Shown one piece after another: positions 34,812 to 46,131 of a DNA stretch of 64,000 nucleotides. The stretch is taken from the NCBI GenBank assembly GCA_013397075.1, contig VWZS01002022.1, positions 1,277,849 to 1,341,848 of the forward strand. The letters are read 5' to 3'. Numbering within the stretch: position 1 is the stretch's first letter; the number at the start of each line of letters is the position of its first letter. The stretch comes from Rhabdornis inornatus. Its lineage: Eukaryota; Chordata; Aves; Passeriformes; Rhabdornithidae. The translations under genes were made by a program, and so were the position numbers. The notes beneath the pieces were generated by a model, which made no database searches, was not told the DNA's origin, and worked only from the letters and a program-made list of their open reading frames with translations.

Positions 34812-34830
34812 AAAAAAAAAAAAAAAAAAA
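34812..34830. repeat. Poly-A run
   Basis: Nineteen consecutive adenines. No retroposon body is recognised upstream. Confidence 0.9.
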
Positions 34831-37800
34831 TTCAGAACTCCACAAACATCAACAAATTTCTCTCTGCTTCAGCTCAGACCTTCCAGCTGGAGCTCAGTAA
34901 CTCCCTGGAGAAGTGCCCTTCCTCCCTAGGCTGCAGTGATTGGCAAAGCCTGATCAACTTCATGTAGCAAGACCCCAGGACAGAGAACCAGCATTATACA
35001 TATACTATCGATTACACCACTGGACTCACTATGCAGGCCTGGACCCCATTTTCCCCCTTCTATCCCATAATCCAGAACAGGAGATTAGATTTACCCCTTT
35101 GAGTCCACCAGGGTGGATGGAAGAAGAGAAGGTGAAGTTCTGCTGCTCCATCCTTCATTGGGCAGCAGCTCTATTGCCATGGTCCTGCTCCTACACACCA
35201 AGGCCACAATCCCCATTATTGTCTCAGGAGCACCCACGACTGGAAATGGCAATGCCCTCCCAACTCTCCACTACTTTGTTGCATGGACATCTGGAAAGAC
35301 TGTGGAAATATGTTGTCTTGAGCCTCCAGGGCTTTTTTGCCTCTATTCTCAGCACTAAATCCTGGCTCGGAAAGCTTTTCTCACAATATTTTCCATGTTC
35401 AATGTGTACAAGGGTACAAACATGTAATGGGTATAAAACCCCCAAGGCTGTTGGTTGGAAGGTTGGGGGGCTTCCTGCCTCTCCCCAGACTGATGTGACC
35501 AGGCCCATTTAGCATAACACCAAAACAAACCTTACAGTCTTGAATTAAGACATCTCCCAAGAACAGTCCAACACTCAAATCACTGGGGGTGCTGGCACTG
35601 AGGGGGATTAAACACCCACATGCAGCTCTGAACCTCAGAACTGCCACTTCTGTTTGGATTTAGTCCTGCCCTGAGCCCATAAGCAGGGACAGATCTTTGC
35701 ATCCATGACCAGACCTCAGCCTAAGATCTCAGGCTGGGGTCAAAGTGCTACATGGATTCATATCAGCAGAGCTTTACACATCTATTCTAGCTGAGAATCT
35801 GGCCACTTATGACTGGAATAGCTTTCTGAAACGTATCCAACAGGAAATCCTAAATCAAGAACACTCTGCAGTTTGAGAAGATTCCTCTCCCTCACATCCA
35901 AACCCAACTAAATGTTTTGCAACTTTTTCCATTTTAGGAATGAGAGTCTTTCTTCTCATATCTTCCTTTCCCTCCCAAACAAATAATCAAGTACACAGGA
36001 GCCCAAAATGTCTTTCCCCTCTGCTCACTTTATCCAGCAGGCTGAGACTGCAGCCAGCATGTTTAAAACTGGCCAGCTGTGCTCTGACCAGCTGACTGTG
36101 GAGGCCCAGCTGGGACAGCCAAACAGGCAAAATTCCAGCTGCAAACAAATGAGGCACACCTTGGAGAAGGGATCGAACTCGGGGAAATGGCCACAGCTCA
36201 ATTCAGAGTTTCCTGTTGATTTTCCAGGGACAGCTGCTGGTGAAGACCAGATTCTCAGCAGGAGTAAACTGGTCCTGCTGCTTGGAGTTTCCCCAGCTCT
36301 GCACCAATTCTCACCACCTGAGAACACGGCACAACCTGGTTCACATTTGGGCTTTGCTCTGCTGCCTCCCTGTTATCATCCTACATCTAGAAATAGCTGA
36401 ACTAGGAGAGAGAAGGGGAATAAAAACCAAAATTTGTCTAGTCCAGAAATGGTTTCCTGGAACTTAAGTGTTGGGTTATTTTTTTTCCCTTTTCTGAAAG
36501 GAGATAAAGTCGTTCATTGTTTGTCTTGGCTGCCTATAAACTCATGCTGCTGAGAGCAGCCTTTGATCACAGGGCTATTGGGAGGCTGACCCTTGACAGC
36601 CAATCCACTCCCTGCTCTTCCAGTCTCAGCAAGCCGGGCCTGACTTCCTTTTTCATAAAAAGCCATAAAAAAAAAATTATACATATACTATCCAAGAGCC
36701 CTTGCAGCAGTCTAGGGATGCTGATCTAACTAGCTTGCAGACAATTTCAATATCAGGCTATTCCCTTCCTCAAGGGGTTCTGTGATGGAAATGGGGAAGG
36801 AGGGAGTCTGTGATCTCGGATGTTGTGCCACGAACAGCAGCAGCTCCATCCAAACTTGCACCAGGGTGTATCCAACAAATCCCCTTTGAAGGGGGCAAAC
36901 CATAGCCCTGTAAAACACTGTCAGGAGTCTATTTCGTGTCTTTTCCCACTGAGTAGTTTCTGGACATTTGTGTAGGATTTGTGTGTTCCCAGGATCCAGT
37001 CAGAGCTCCCAACTCTCGCTGGCTTCCTGCACATCCAGAAAATTTTTGCAGCATGTGTTGCCCAACCACAGAGGCTGCAGGCACAAAACACATTTTCTTC
37101 TGACACCTAGCAGGGAGTTTTTCTACGTAAGTCCCTCTGTGTAATGTGACTCATTGCTCCCACACTTCATGGAAGCAGCATGCTCAGTTTATTCTAGCAT
37201 ATCCCAACCATATTCCCAAAGCACTGGATTTGCAAAGCTTGTGTAAACGATCTGGAGCGTGAGCACTATCAGGGCAAAGCTTCCCAGCAACTCCCCACAG
37301 ATGTCAGCTCAAATCCTGTGCTCCTCCCCAGCAGAACAACACGAAAAACCAGTGCAGATGACCTGGGAGACAAAGGGTAGTAGAAAAAGAACTTTTAAGG
37401 AAAAAGAGGTACACATCTCTTTATTGCCTTTTTATCTGCCAGCATGAACCAGTGAAGTTTGAATGCTAGGGTGGTAGAATTGCCACTACGCTGGGTTTAT
37501 TAGCCACCTCCTCCATCAGGGGACTCAGATAATCTGACATGTATCAGATGATATCCAGAAGACTCAAATAATGCCCTTATCATCTCCCACTTGTGATCTG
37601 AGAGTCAAACTTCCACATCCTTTGTTCTTGGAGTCCTACACTACACTCAAGCCATTAACATCTCCAGTCCAAAATCAGTCCCACCCATGTATGCAGCAGC
37701 ACAATTACATTGGCTTAAAAAGTTCCATGGTGCAGAAATACACGACTGTCGAGCCAACCTTTAGAGCAGAGTCAGAAATGAGACACGTTCTTGCTGTACT

Positions 37801-38000
37801 CGGTTTTATCTGATACATTAGCTATGAAAATGATCAGACAAGCCAAACGTTCAGACCAACGTCTTGCTCTTGTGTCTGGCCACAGAGTGGAAAGTCAAGT
37901 TCCAGTTAGTTGTGGTCTGAACAGATGCAACAGGCAAAAAACAGCTAATTATTTCTAATTCCCAAATAATAATAATACCAGGGCAGAGGAGGGAAATATG
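34831..38000. other. Unique non-coding sequence
   Basis: No recognisable gene. The plus frame 34940-35512 (190 codons) has no domain and is overlapped by open minus frames. 37950-38060 contains GCAAGGCCAGGGAGAGAAC, which may be a trace of a MIR-family SINE on the minus strand, but it is too short to call. Confidence 0.5.
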
Positions 38001-38164
38001 TGACCGGTCTATAGTTTCTCAGAAAGCTTGTAGCAAGGCCAGGGAGAGAACGTGGTGGTTACACAAACTGGTTCAGCTCTGCCCATGACATTTTCCCCTT
38101 TTGCTCCAGATCACCTTCAAAACCCACAAATACAGACTCAGGCCTCCCAATTTCCAAGAATCAG

Positions 38165-38540
38165 GGAATGGGTGGTTGGGAGAGAGCTTAAAGCCCATCC
38201 AGTGCCACCCTCTGCCATGGGCAGGGACACCTTCCACTATCCCAGGTGGCTCCAAGCTCCATCCAAACTGGCCTTGGACACTTCCAGGGATCCAGGGGCA
38301 GGCACAGCTGCTCTGGGCACCCTGTGCCAGGGCCTGCCCACCCTCACAGGGGGCAATTCCTTCCCAATATCCCATCCAGCCCCACACTGTGGCAGCGGAA
38401 GCCATTCCCTGTGTCCTGTCCCTCCATCCCCTGTCCCCAGCTCTCCTGGAGCCCCTTTAGGCACTGGAAGAAGCTCTGAGCTCTCCCTGGAGCCTTCTCT
38501 GCTCCAGGTGAGCACCCTCAGCTCTCAGCCCAGTTCCCTC
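38165..38540 (-). mobile_element. CR1 LINE 3'-region fragment
   Basis: The plus strand reads as reverse-complemented CR1: GAGCTTAAAGCCCATCCAG, CCATGGGCAGGGACACCTTC, AAACTGGCCTTGGACACTTC, CCCACCCTCACAGGG, TTCCCAATATCCCATCCAGC, CTCTCCTGGAGCCCC and GGAGCCTTCTCTGCTCCAG in the expected order. This wording is typical of recent passerine CR1 copies. It is 5'-truncated with no intact ORF2. The few short open frames inside are by-products. Confidence 0.93.
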
Positions 38541-40514
38541 AGTTAAGATGAAGCTTTGCTGTCAGTCTGGGAGAGCACAGCTAAAAATCCCAGGAGCCAC
38601 ATTCAGCTCTGCCTCTCCTGGGCTGTCCTGGCCATAGGAACATCTCCTGGGACTCGTGTGTTCACAGACTCAGCTCCAGTCACCCCTGCCACATTTTTCC
38701 CACATACATAAAAACTCTTCCCAGCTCTTCTAAGAAAACTGTAAAAGCCACAAAACCTGTAACGTATGACATCAGAGCTTAACAGCAGTGTCCTAAAGTG
38801 GATGTGTGTCACAGAAAAATACCCAGAATTACAAAATACAAGCACCAATCAACCCTTCCCAGGTCTTCTTTCTCCTGCAAACAGTATTTTTGCTCTAACT
38901 TTTCTAAGATATTTACCCAAACCCCACCCTTTAAAGCATCCAGCACTGGCCATGGCACCAGCATATTTCATGGATAATTTGGATATCACAGCCCTATTGC
39001 TGCCTCTTGGAAATCAAAAATTACGGCTTATAAATCTTGAATTCCTTGACACTTTTTAGGGTTCGGCACACAATTCCTGTCCAGAGAGAGGCAAATCCAA
39101 AATCCAACAAAATAAAGACATGTGAAGGGTCTGGCTGTGGGGACACCGTGTCTAGGATTTTCATAAACACATATTTTTCTTGTTAGACTCTTACTAGCAT
39201 GTGCAATAACATAGGAAAAAACCCTAAATAACATTCCCCACTGTTATTCCAGGGTGATGTTGCCATGACAAAGCACCCTTGTGCCACCCTCCTCATTTGC
39301 AATGTCATTGGCAAAGTCCCCCCAGATGACAATGAGGTCAGATGGTGACAAACAGAGCTCTGACCCTCCAGTTCCCTTTGGAACTCAGAGCCAGAGGGGC
39401 CAGCAGGAAAACAGCTGCATTCCCTATCAGCTCTGAGCTCAGAGGGAGCTCAGATGAGCAAGCCATGGGGATGGAGAGCTGGGACCTCCCAAGGACGGTG
39501 ACACAAGGGTCACAGTGAGACCTCACAGTCCCAAGGACCGAATGTCAGTTCCTAAAATAAGGACCCATCCAAGAGAGACATGGACAACAACGCATCAACC
39601 TAGAAACTGCCGAAAATAGGCAAAAGGAAACCCAGAAATAAATATTCCCCTAAATCCCACCCTCTCCCAGAAATTCACACATGGAATGACAGTGCATCTG
39701 AATTGCTCATGCCCTAGGAGACCAGGGCTTTGAGCTTCCTTCAAGAATTTTGGAAACTATGATTGTGTTCTGTCCACAGCAAGGATTGCTCATGCAGGGC
39801 TCTGTTAGTCAGATCGTTTGGCACCAATGGGCTCCTCCTAATCAAAACCAAAATGGCTCTGTTCAAAGCTGACAGAAAAGTTAACTCTGCCCCTCTACTA
39901 CCAACAACAATGACTGGGACCATGGACATCAGATGGGAGAGGCTTGCAGGGGGCTGAGGGACCTCTAAGGTTCCAAGATGGAGAATTGAATTTAGAAGTT
40001 CCTCTGCGTTCAGTTGCTGTAGGAAACCCAATAGAGACATTTCACTGCAGGCAGAAATTGTGCAAGTCAAAGAAATGTCCTTTGATGGAGCTGGAGCCAT
40101 CTTTATCATTGTAGCAGTCAGGTTTAAACACCTTTCTGCTCCAAGGATTTAACATTATTTTCCCAAGACCTCCCTCATTCCTTCTCTTCAACTGTTCAGC
40201 ATGGATTAATTACAGTTTTAGGTATAAGGGCCCTTTGGGTCCCTCTGGGACAGCCAGATTCAGAGAAGGCCCTTCAAAAGGTATTTTTAGGATTCATAGT
40301 TGGGAGTTGTTTTGTAAAAGCCAACCAACAACTTAGACCTGACTGATGCCACAAACTGCTGGATGAACTCCTGGGTGTCTGGGCAAGGGCTTGTTTCCAG
40401 TCACACACATCAGCAAGAGAGCTGTATCATTTCCAGGCAGCTGAGAACTAACAAATCTCACTTCACTCAGCCAGGACAGCAGTGATCTGAGTCCAAAAGG
40501 AAATCACTGCTTTA
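38541..40514. other. Unique non-coding sequence
   Basis: No gene is supported. The minus frame 39741-40109 (122 codons) in moderate-GC sequence has no recognised motif, and a shorter plus frame overlaps it. Confidence 0.5.
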
Positions 40515-40560
40515 TGCCCTGGTTTTCTCATCTGGAAAAAGAGGCACCGATCTCACAATC
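40515..40560 (+). repeat. Possible MIR/CORE-SINE relic
   Basis: CCCTGGTTTTCTCATCTGG followed by AAAAAGAGGCACC resembles the MIR core 3' part (cctcagtttcctcatctgtaaaatgggg). Short and diverged. Confidence 0.38.
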
Positions 40561-43500
40561 CTTAAGGAAATCATGCCACAAGCAGATCAAAAATAGATAG
40601 TACCAAATCAGCATTTTGTGATGCTACAGTTATGGCAAAACAGCAGCATGTCAATGTAATTTCAAAGTGATGGAAAATACACTGACAGAAGCCTTTTAAA
40701 GTGTAACTGAGAAGAAAAAGGATGAAAAGACCAACCAGTTTCACATGAGGGGAAAACCAAGAATGCTCCCTCCTCCGTACCCTCCCTCCTAAGCAAAACA
40801 AAACCACAAGTGAACTACAAGAGGGACCTGTTGTTTCAAATCTGAATGGAAAAAAATCAGACAACTCTCCCATGGCACTCACGGAGCAGAGGTTAAGAAT
40901 GAGGGGCACAGCAGAAAGGGGAGATGCAAGATAAGCTGCTTAGATTCACATCTCCCCATTTCCTCTGCTTCTTAAGAACTGGGTCATATTATAAACTTAT
41001 GCAAATGTGTTTACTTTACATTTTATTTTGGTCTTAGCCACGCAGTTGTCAGCCTGTATCAACATGTCAGTCTGTTTGTGCAAACAATCATTCCTTCATG
41101 GAAGGATTTCAGTAAAAACAGACAAAATGTTATGACATGCGAGAAAACTTCCTAAACATGACAATGAAAGAAAAGCCACTAGAAGAGGATATGTTTTCCT
41201 TACCAATTACACAGCTTAAAACAAAAGGAATCACTCAGTGCTTTTTCTTTCCCCAAGGACAGGCGAGTATCGGATCACATCATGTGAGCTTTGATGAAGA
41301 ACCACACTGGGATGGGAGTTGTGGGGTGGGTGTGAAGAAAGAGAAGTGGAGCCCATCAGCCTTTGTCCATGTGCACCCCAAGCCACCCATCACCACAAGC
41401 CTCTTCACCTCTTCCCCATAAAATATCCCCAAGTACTGGAGAGAAACAGAAACAGCCCCCTGCAGTGATCAGCAGTGACTGGAGGAACGTTAGCCCTGTC
41501 ACAGCTCTGCCAGTGCCTTGCAGAGGATGTAAGGAATGGGTGGAAGAGCCCATGGGAGGGGTGGTTTGAGGGTGGGGAGGCAGCTGCAGAGAGCAGGGGA
41601 CAGGGCTGGACCGATCCATCAGTGTTCTGGTTGTCCTGGTGACAGCTCTTGGCCACTCTGCTTCCCCACTGATGTGGCAACATCTGGCCCTGCTCTATTG
41701 TGCTCTCCCCTCATGCTGTACCCGACTGCCCCACGCTCACTGCTCCGAGCCCGCCCAGCCTGCAGCATCCCAGCCTGGAGGGGAAGGTGTGTGGGGTCTC
41801 CAGCAATGTGCTGTGGGTCACAGGGACAGAGCTGGTGCTCAGAGCCGAGCTCCAAAGCCTTGCAGGAGATTCCCTGATGGGTGATAAGCAGTGATGCTGG
41901 GCAGTTCGGTGCTGTGGGAACACATGGATCGTGTTGGAGCTGAGATGCCCTTGGTGGGAGCTATCACCCCCCAGGTCATTAATTTGGAATCCTTCCTCCC
42001 ACCTCCACCACAAACATGACTTTATAAAACCTATATAAAAAATTCTGGACTAGTTCCTTACACAGTTCACTCAAATGAGATGAAGTCTGAGGCCAAGCAG
42101 GGAAGGGAACCTGTTCCTTTGATTTTTCCTGCTTGGAAGTGTGAGTTCAGTTAGTCAGCAGCATCTGCTGATACTTTCTTCCAGGAAAAAAACAGGGGAG
42201 AGTCTTTTCTCGCTCAAGTATCCACACTAAAGGGAATCCTGAACATGAGGAATTGCAGAGTATAATAGGGGCAGGAGTTCAGGGTTGAAGCTACAGCCAG
42301 AATTCACCTCTGCAGCTGAAGCCCCTTTTTTCCGAGTCACTGCTATTCCCACAAACGAGGTTTTATCCCTGCAAGGTTATGTGAACTGCACTGTTGCAAG
42401 GCAAAATAATAAGTGATAATTTAGGAGAAACAGACACTTCTCTACAAATTCCATAGAGCTTGGTGCAAACTCCAACATGCCTAGAGCTGCCAACCATTGA
42501 GACCCATGACCAGAGCCACCAAGGAACCACCCAGGCACTTGGCACAGGCCCCACTCTTGATGCAAGGTTGGGCTGTGAATAAGGCGAGGAACGCACATCC
42601 ATGGATGCCTTCAGCTAGGAAACACTGACTGAGGCCTCTCCATTACCCTGGGAGCTCTCAAAATCTTCCAGCAAATAATTAAAACCATTCTGAGTGTGAA
42701 AGCACCCCCGTGTGAGACAGCAGACACGCTAGCACAGCTCCCAGCTTACCTCCTCACTGCAGAGCTCTCCTGCACAGCTGGCACAGCTGGGAGGGCTGCC
42801 AGGATACTCCGGGATACGGCCAGGGAACCACAGCCAGGTCCTCCCCAGGGCTACTCCAGCTCCCAGGCTGCATGTCCTGCTGCAGCCCCAGCCCATTCCC
42901 ACTTCTTCTGGCACTGGAAAGTGTGTGCTCTGTTCATCTGGAGCCTACAGAGGGCATTGTGGAGAATTCCCAAAGAAATCCTGTCCCAGCTGGTGAGTGA
43001 GTTGGATGGGCAATGGGGGTGAGCTGTGCTGCTGGCACTGCCAAATCCTTTGGGGCAATGCCCTGGGCAAGGAGCCACTTGAGGGTGGGGGAAACACCCA
43101 AGGGCTAATTCCACAGGGAAACAGACCCAAACCAAGGAGAGTGGAGGTTTATCCCTGCCCTGCCCTGCCAGCAGCCCTTGTCTCTGTTGCAGGGGATTTC
43201 AGTTAATGTAATGAGAGTGGTGAGGGCGCGGAGGCAGCTCCTGCAATCTTGTTATTGTCAGCGGGCTGGAGCTGCCTGGGGTCAGGAATCACTAATTAAT
43301 TAATTACAGAATGAGCTGTAGCTCTCAGGGCTCAGGTCCTGCATACAGCTCGTGCAGGCACATGGCAGTACCCAGCCAGCACGGATCCAGTGATCCCCCT
43401 GCTCCCAGAGCCAAGGCTCGAGCACAATGTCCTGGCACTGTCATTCCTCAGGGCAGGCCCGAGTGCTCAGAGCACCTGCAGTGACCAGCCCTGGAGGTGG

Positions 43501-43630
43501 GGTGGCTGAGACTGCCAGGGTGCTCCCCTGGACACCAGGATCCCATTTTTTCCTTCTTGCTTTAACACCCAGCAAACTGTGGATGTGCTGTGCCCAGCTG
43601 ACATCTGCCTTAGGTCTTGGAGCAAGGAAA
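40561..43630. other. Unique non-coding sequence
   Basis: No gene is supported. Gly/Cys/Ser-rich frames at 41.5-42.0 kb overlap on both strands. An AT repeat TAATTAATTAATTA lies near 43293. A weaker splice-bounded segment (acceptor ending 42950, donor GTGAGT at 42993) was noted but not called. Confidence 0.5.
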
Positions 43631-43654
43631 GCTCTTTTTCAAGCTCTTTTTCAG
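43631..43654 (+). repeat. Tandem duplication of a 12-mer
   Basis: GCTCTTTTTCAA is followed immediately by GCTCTTTTTCAG. A small direct duplication, probably replication slippage. Confidence 0.8.
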
Positions 43655-46109
43655 TGTCCATGAGCATCCCCCAACACTACACAGACGAGAAGGTAACTCC
43701 TGGGGGCAGGTAGCCTCTGTACCTTCCCACCTTCTCCAGGACTGCCTTCTCTCAGGTGGTAGGAGTAATTGGACTCAGTCACTGTCCACTCTAGAAGTGT
43801 ATCATTCCCCATTCCTTCCACACATCTCCATGTCATTCAGACTGGGATGGGCTCTGCCCAGGGCTGGCTCATGCCCAAGAGCACCTGTTCAAAAATAAGC
43901 TTAGCTATGAGCTGCTAATTTAATCCTCCATCCTATTATTTGAAACTTTCACAAGTTTTTGTGAACAGATGAGACCAGGAGGGAGTTCAAAGAGCAAGTC
44001 AGTGAAATCCACCTCATGCATCAGTCCAGCACAGCAGAGCCCAGGAAAGGAGCACCACCACAATGCTTTTAAAGATCAAACCCAGCACATGGCTCATGCC
44101 CTTGGGTCCAGGAGCTGGCTGAAATGTAAAACAGTCCTAAGCTTCAGGGTTTGTCTCTGCAGAGTCCCCACAGTCACTTTTAAGAACTGGCCCATCCTCA
44201 GAACTGGAACTGCTACTGGTACTTGTGTTCCCAGCACATTATTAGCAGGAGAGGGCCTTGGCTTTCGCCCAGGCTTGCTGAGAACCTCTTATCACAAGAA
44301 TCTAAATTAGAAAACTGGGACAAGACTTCAAAGTTATTGATAAAAGAAAGCAGTGACCTAATGTCATTTGAGTCTTCAGGCTATGCATTTCCACAGTAGG
44401 AATATTTCTTTTGTATATTTTGGAAGAAAATTTGTTCCTTTTCTAAATCAAGTCCTCAGAAAAACATTAACACTTCACTTCTCAAAATAGTCTCATCTCT
44501 CCAGCATCACTTAAAATCTTTGGAGTTCAACATTAAGTTGCAGTTAGCAGTCACTGAAGTGAATGCTTTCCTAGGACAGCTGGAACACATTTCCCACCAA
44601 GGGACAAAAGTAGTCTTAATTCTTTTGGTTCATCTTCCCGCCTCATTCTGTGTCTGTGGGATTCACTGTGCTCCCAAAATGCAACAGAGATCAGATGTGA
44701 ACCAAGCCAACCTTGTTTTCATGAGCTTTAGGAGCAGTCCCATGTCTCTGGGTTACCACTGAGGCTGCTGCTCCACCTGAATTAAGCCAGGAACAACTGA
44801 AGTTTACAGATACATCATAAGGGCACTGTTTTACGATAAAAACACAACACATCCCCTCAGAATGACCTTGCAAAGTGTTTTAAAATCAGAGCACACAGTG
44901 CAAGGCTTAAATTCCTGAGTCTCAGAGATGTTGGGAGAAGGTGGCAGCAGCTTCCTGTTGGTTTCTGATATAAACTGAGCCTTGCCCTGTTCCTGCTCTG
45001 TTGTTCTCTCTAAGCCTGCAGATTATTTAATATCAGAGGGGAAGGCTTCAACCTGGCTGAGAAACTGCAGGAATTCCGAGTGACCTGGAGGGAATTACAA
45101 GAATGCTGCTTGCTGATCAGATTAAAGGGAGAAGTGGCGGGGCTCCCAAAGGTCTTCTTATTCAACCTTTGCTGCTGACAATGTGGGGCTTTGTCTGTGC
45201 TTTGCTCTTTAAAATGATTCAGGTTACTGCACTGGAAGCGTTGCTGCCTTGGGAGCCACGGCAGGAACACCTGGCAGGAGTGAGACTCAGGCTGGATACT
45301 CAAGTGCCAGCCCCAGCACATATTTTTGCTTCCCATCACCTGTGATATGATCAAAACTCTGGCTTGTCCTTTCCTGAAAGAGCAATAGCATTTACACTTG
45401 TTCATTCATCCTCCTCAAGGCCCAAATGACAAACCATGCTATGATAAAACCTGTTTTTAATAGGTCTGGAAGACTTCTGAAATAGTAACTTGGTCTGGTC
45501 CCAAGGGGAGATTCACATCCTCAAGGAGTGAGGATGCACAGCACTCTCCTCATTTGGGTATTTTTCCTCCTTATTTAGGACCAAAGCATCATATGGTACC
45601 TTTACACCCCTGCCTGCCTCCAGAAAGGAGAAAGTGGCATTTATTGAGAACTACCTCCCAAAAGACTTTACCAAAAACAAATAAAGCAATTAGAGAGTCA
45701 GAGATGAGTCTGGCCAGTTATGCTGCTGCTGAATTAAGCTGGCTCGGGAGACAGGAGGGTAGAAGAGCAGCACTGGGCCAAACAGTCAGACAGAAACAGA
45801 GGACAGGCTGCTGTCAAGGTTGTTCATATGTCAGAAATGATAGGAAGAGCCTGGAGTGGCAGAGGTTGGTGAGACAGTTACACACATCTCAATTTGAACA
45901 ATTCTCCTGGCCCTCTCAGAACTACGAACTGCAGGGTTTTGCTCCAGAAATCCTTATTAACACTAGGGGCCATTTAACTCTTTCAATGGAGCAAAATGCA
46001 GATGTCCAACAGTTCTACCTTAATGGCACCAATCACCAGGCACTTCCACTCTGCATCCACAGCTCAACGACTCCTGTTCATCTCTCAAAGGAAATAATTA
46101 ATTAAAAAG
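43655..46109. other. Unique non-coding sequence
   Basis: No gene is supported. The plus frame 45554-46105 (183 codons) lacks any recognisable domain or strong start context. No interspersed repeat is recognised. Confidence 0.5.
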
Positions 46110-46131
46110 TAGTAGTAACTATGTACTACTA
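46110..46131. repeat. 8-bp perfect inverted repeat
   Basis: TAGTAGTA, a six-base spacer ACTATG, then TACTACTA. ACTATGT appears again just downstream (46135-46141). It is too short for a precursor microRNA. Confidence 0.8.

Noticed and set aside
37980..38060. MIR-like words on the minus strand
   Set aside because: The similarity is limited to one word of about 19 bases and not enough to call an element.
38165..38540. Open frames inside the CR1 copy on both strands
   Set aside because: They lie in the 3' region of a truncated LINE and do not correspond to CR1 ORF2 reverse-transcriptase coding.
42951..42992. 42-nt segment with donor GTGAGT
   Set aside because: The upstream acceptor has a poor pyrimidine tract, so the case is weaker than for the other candidate exons.
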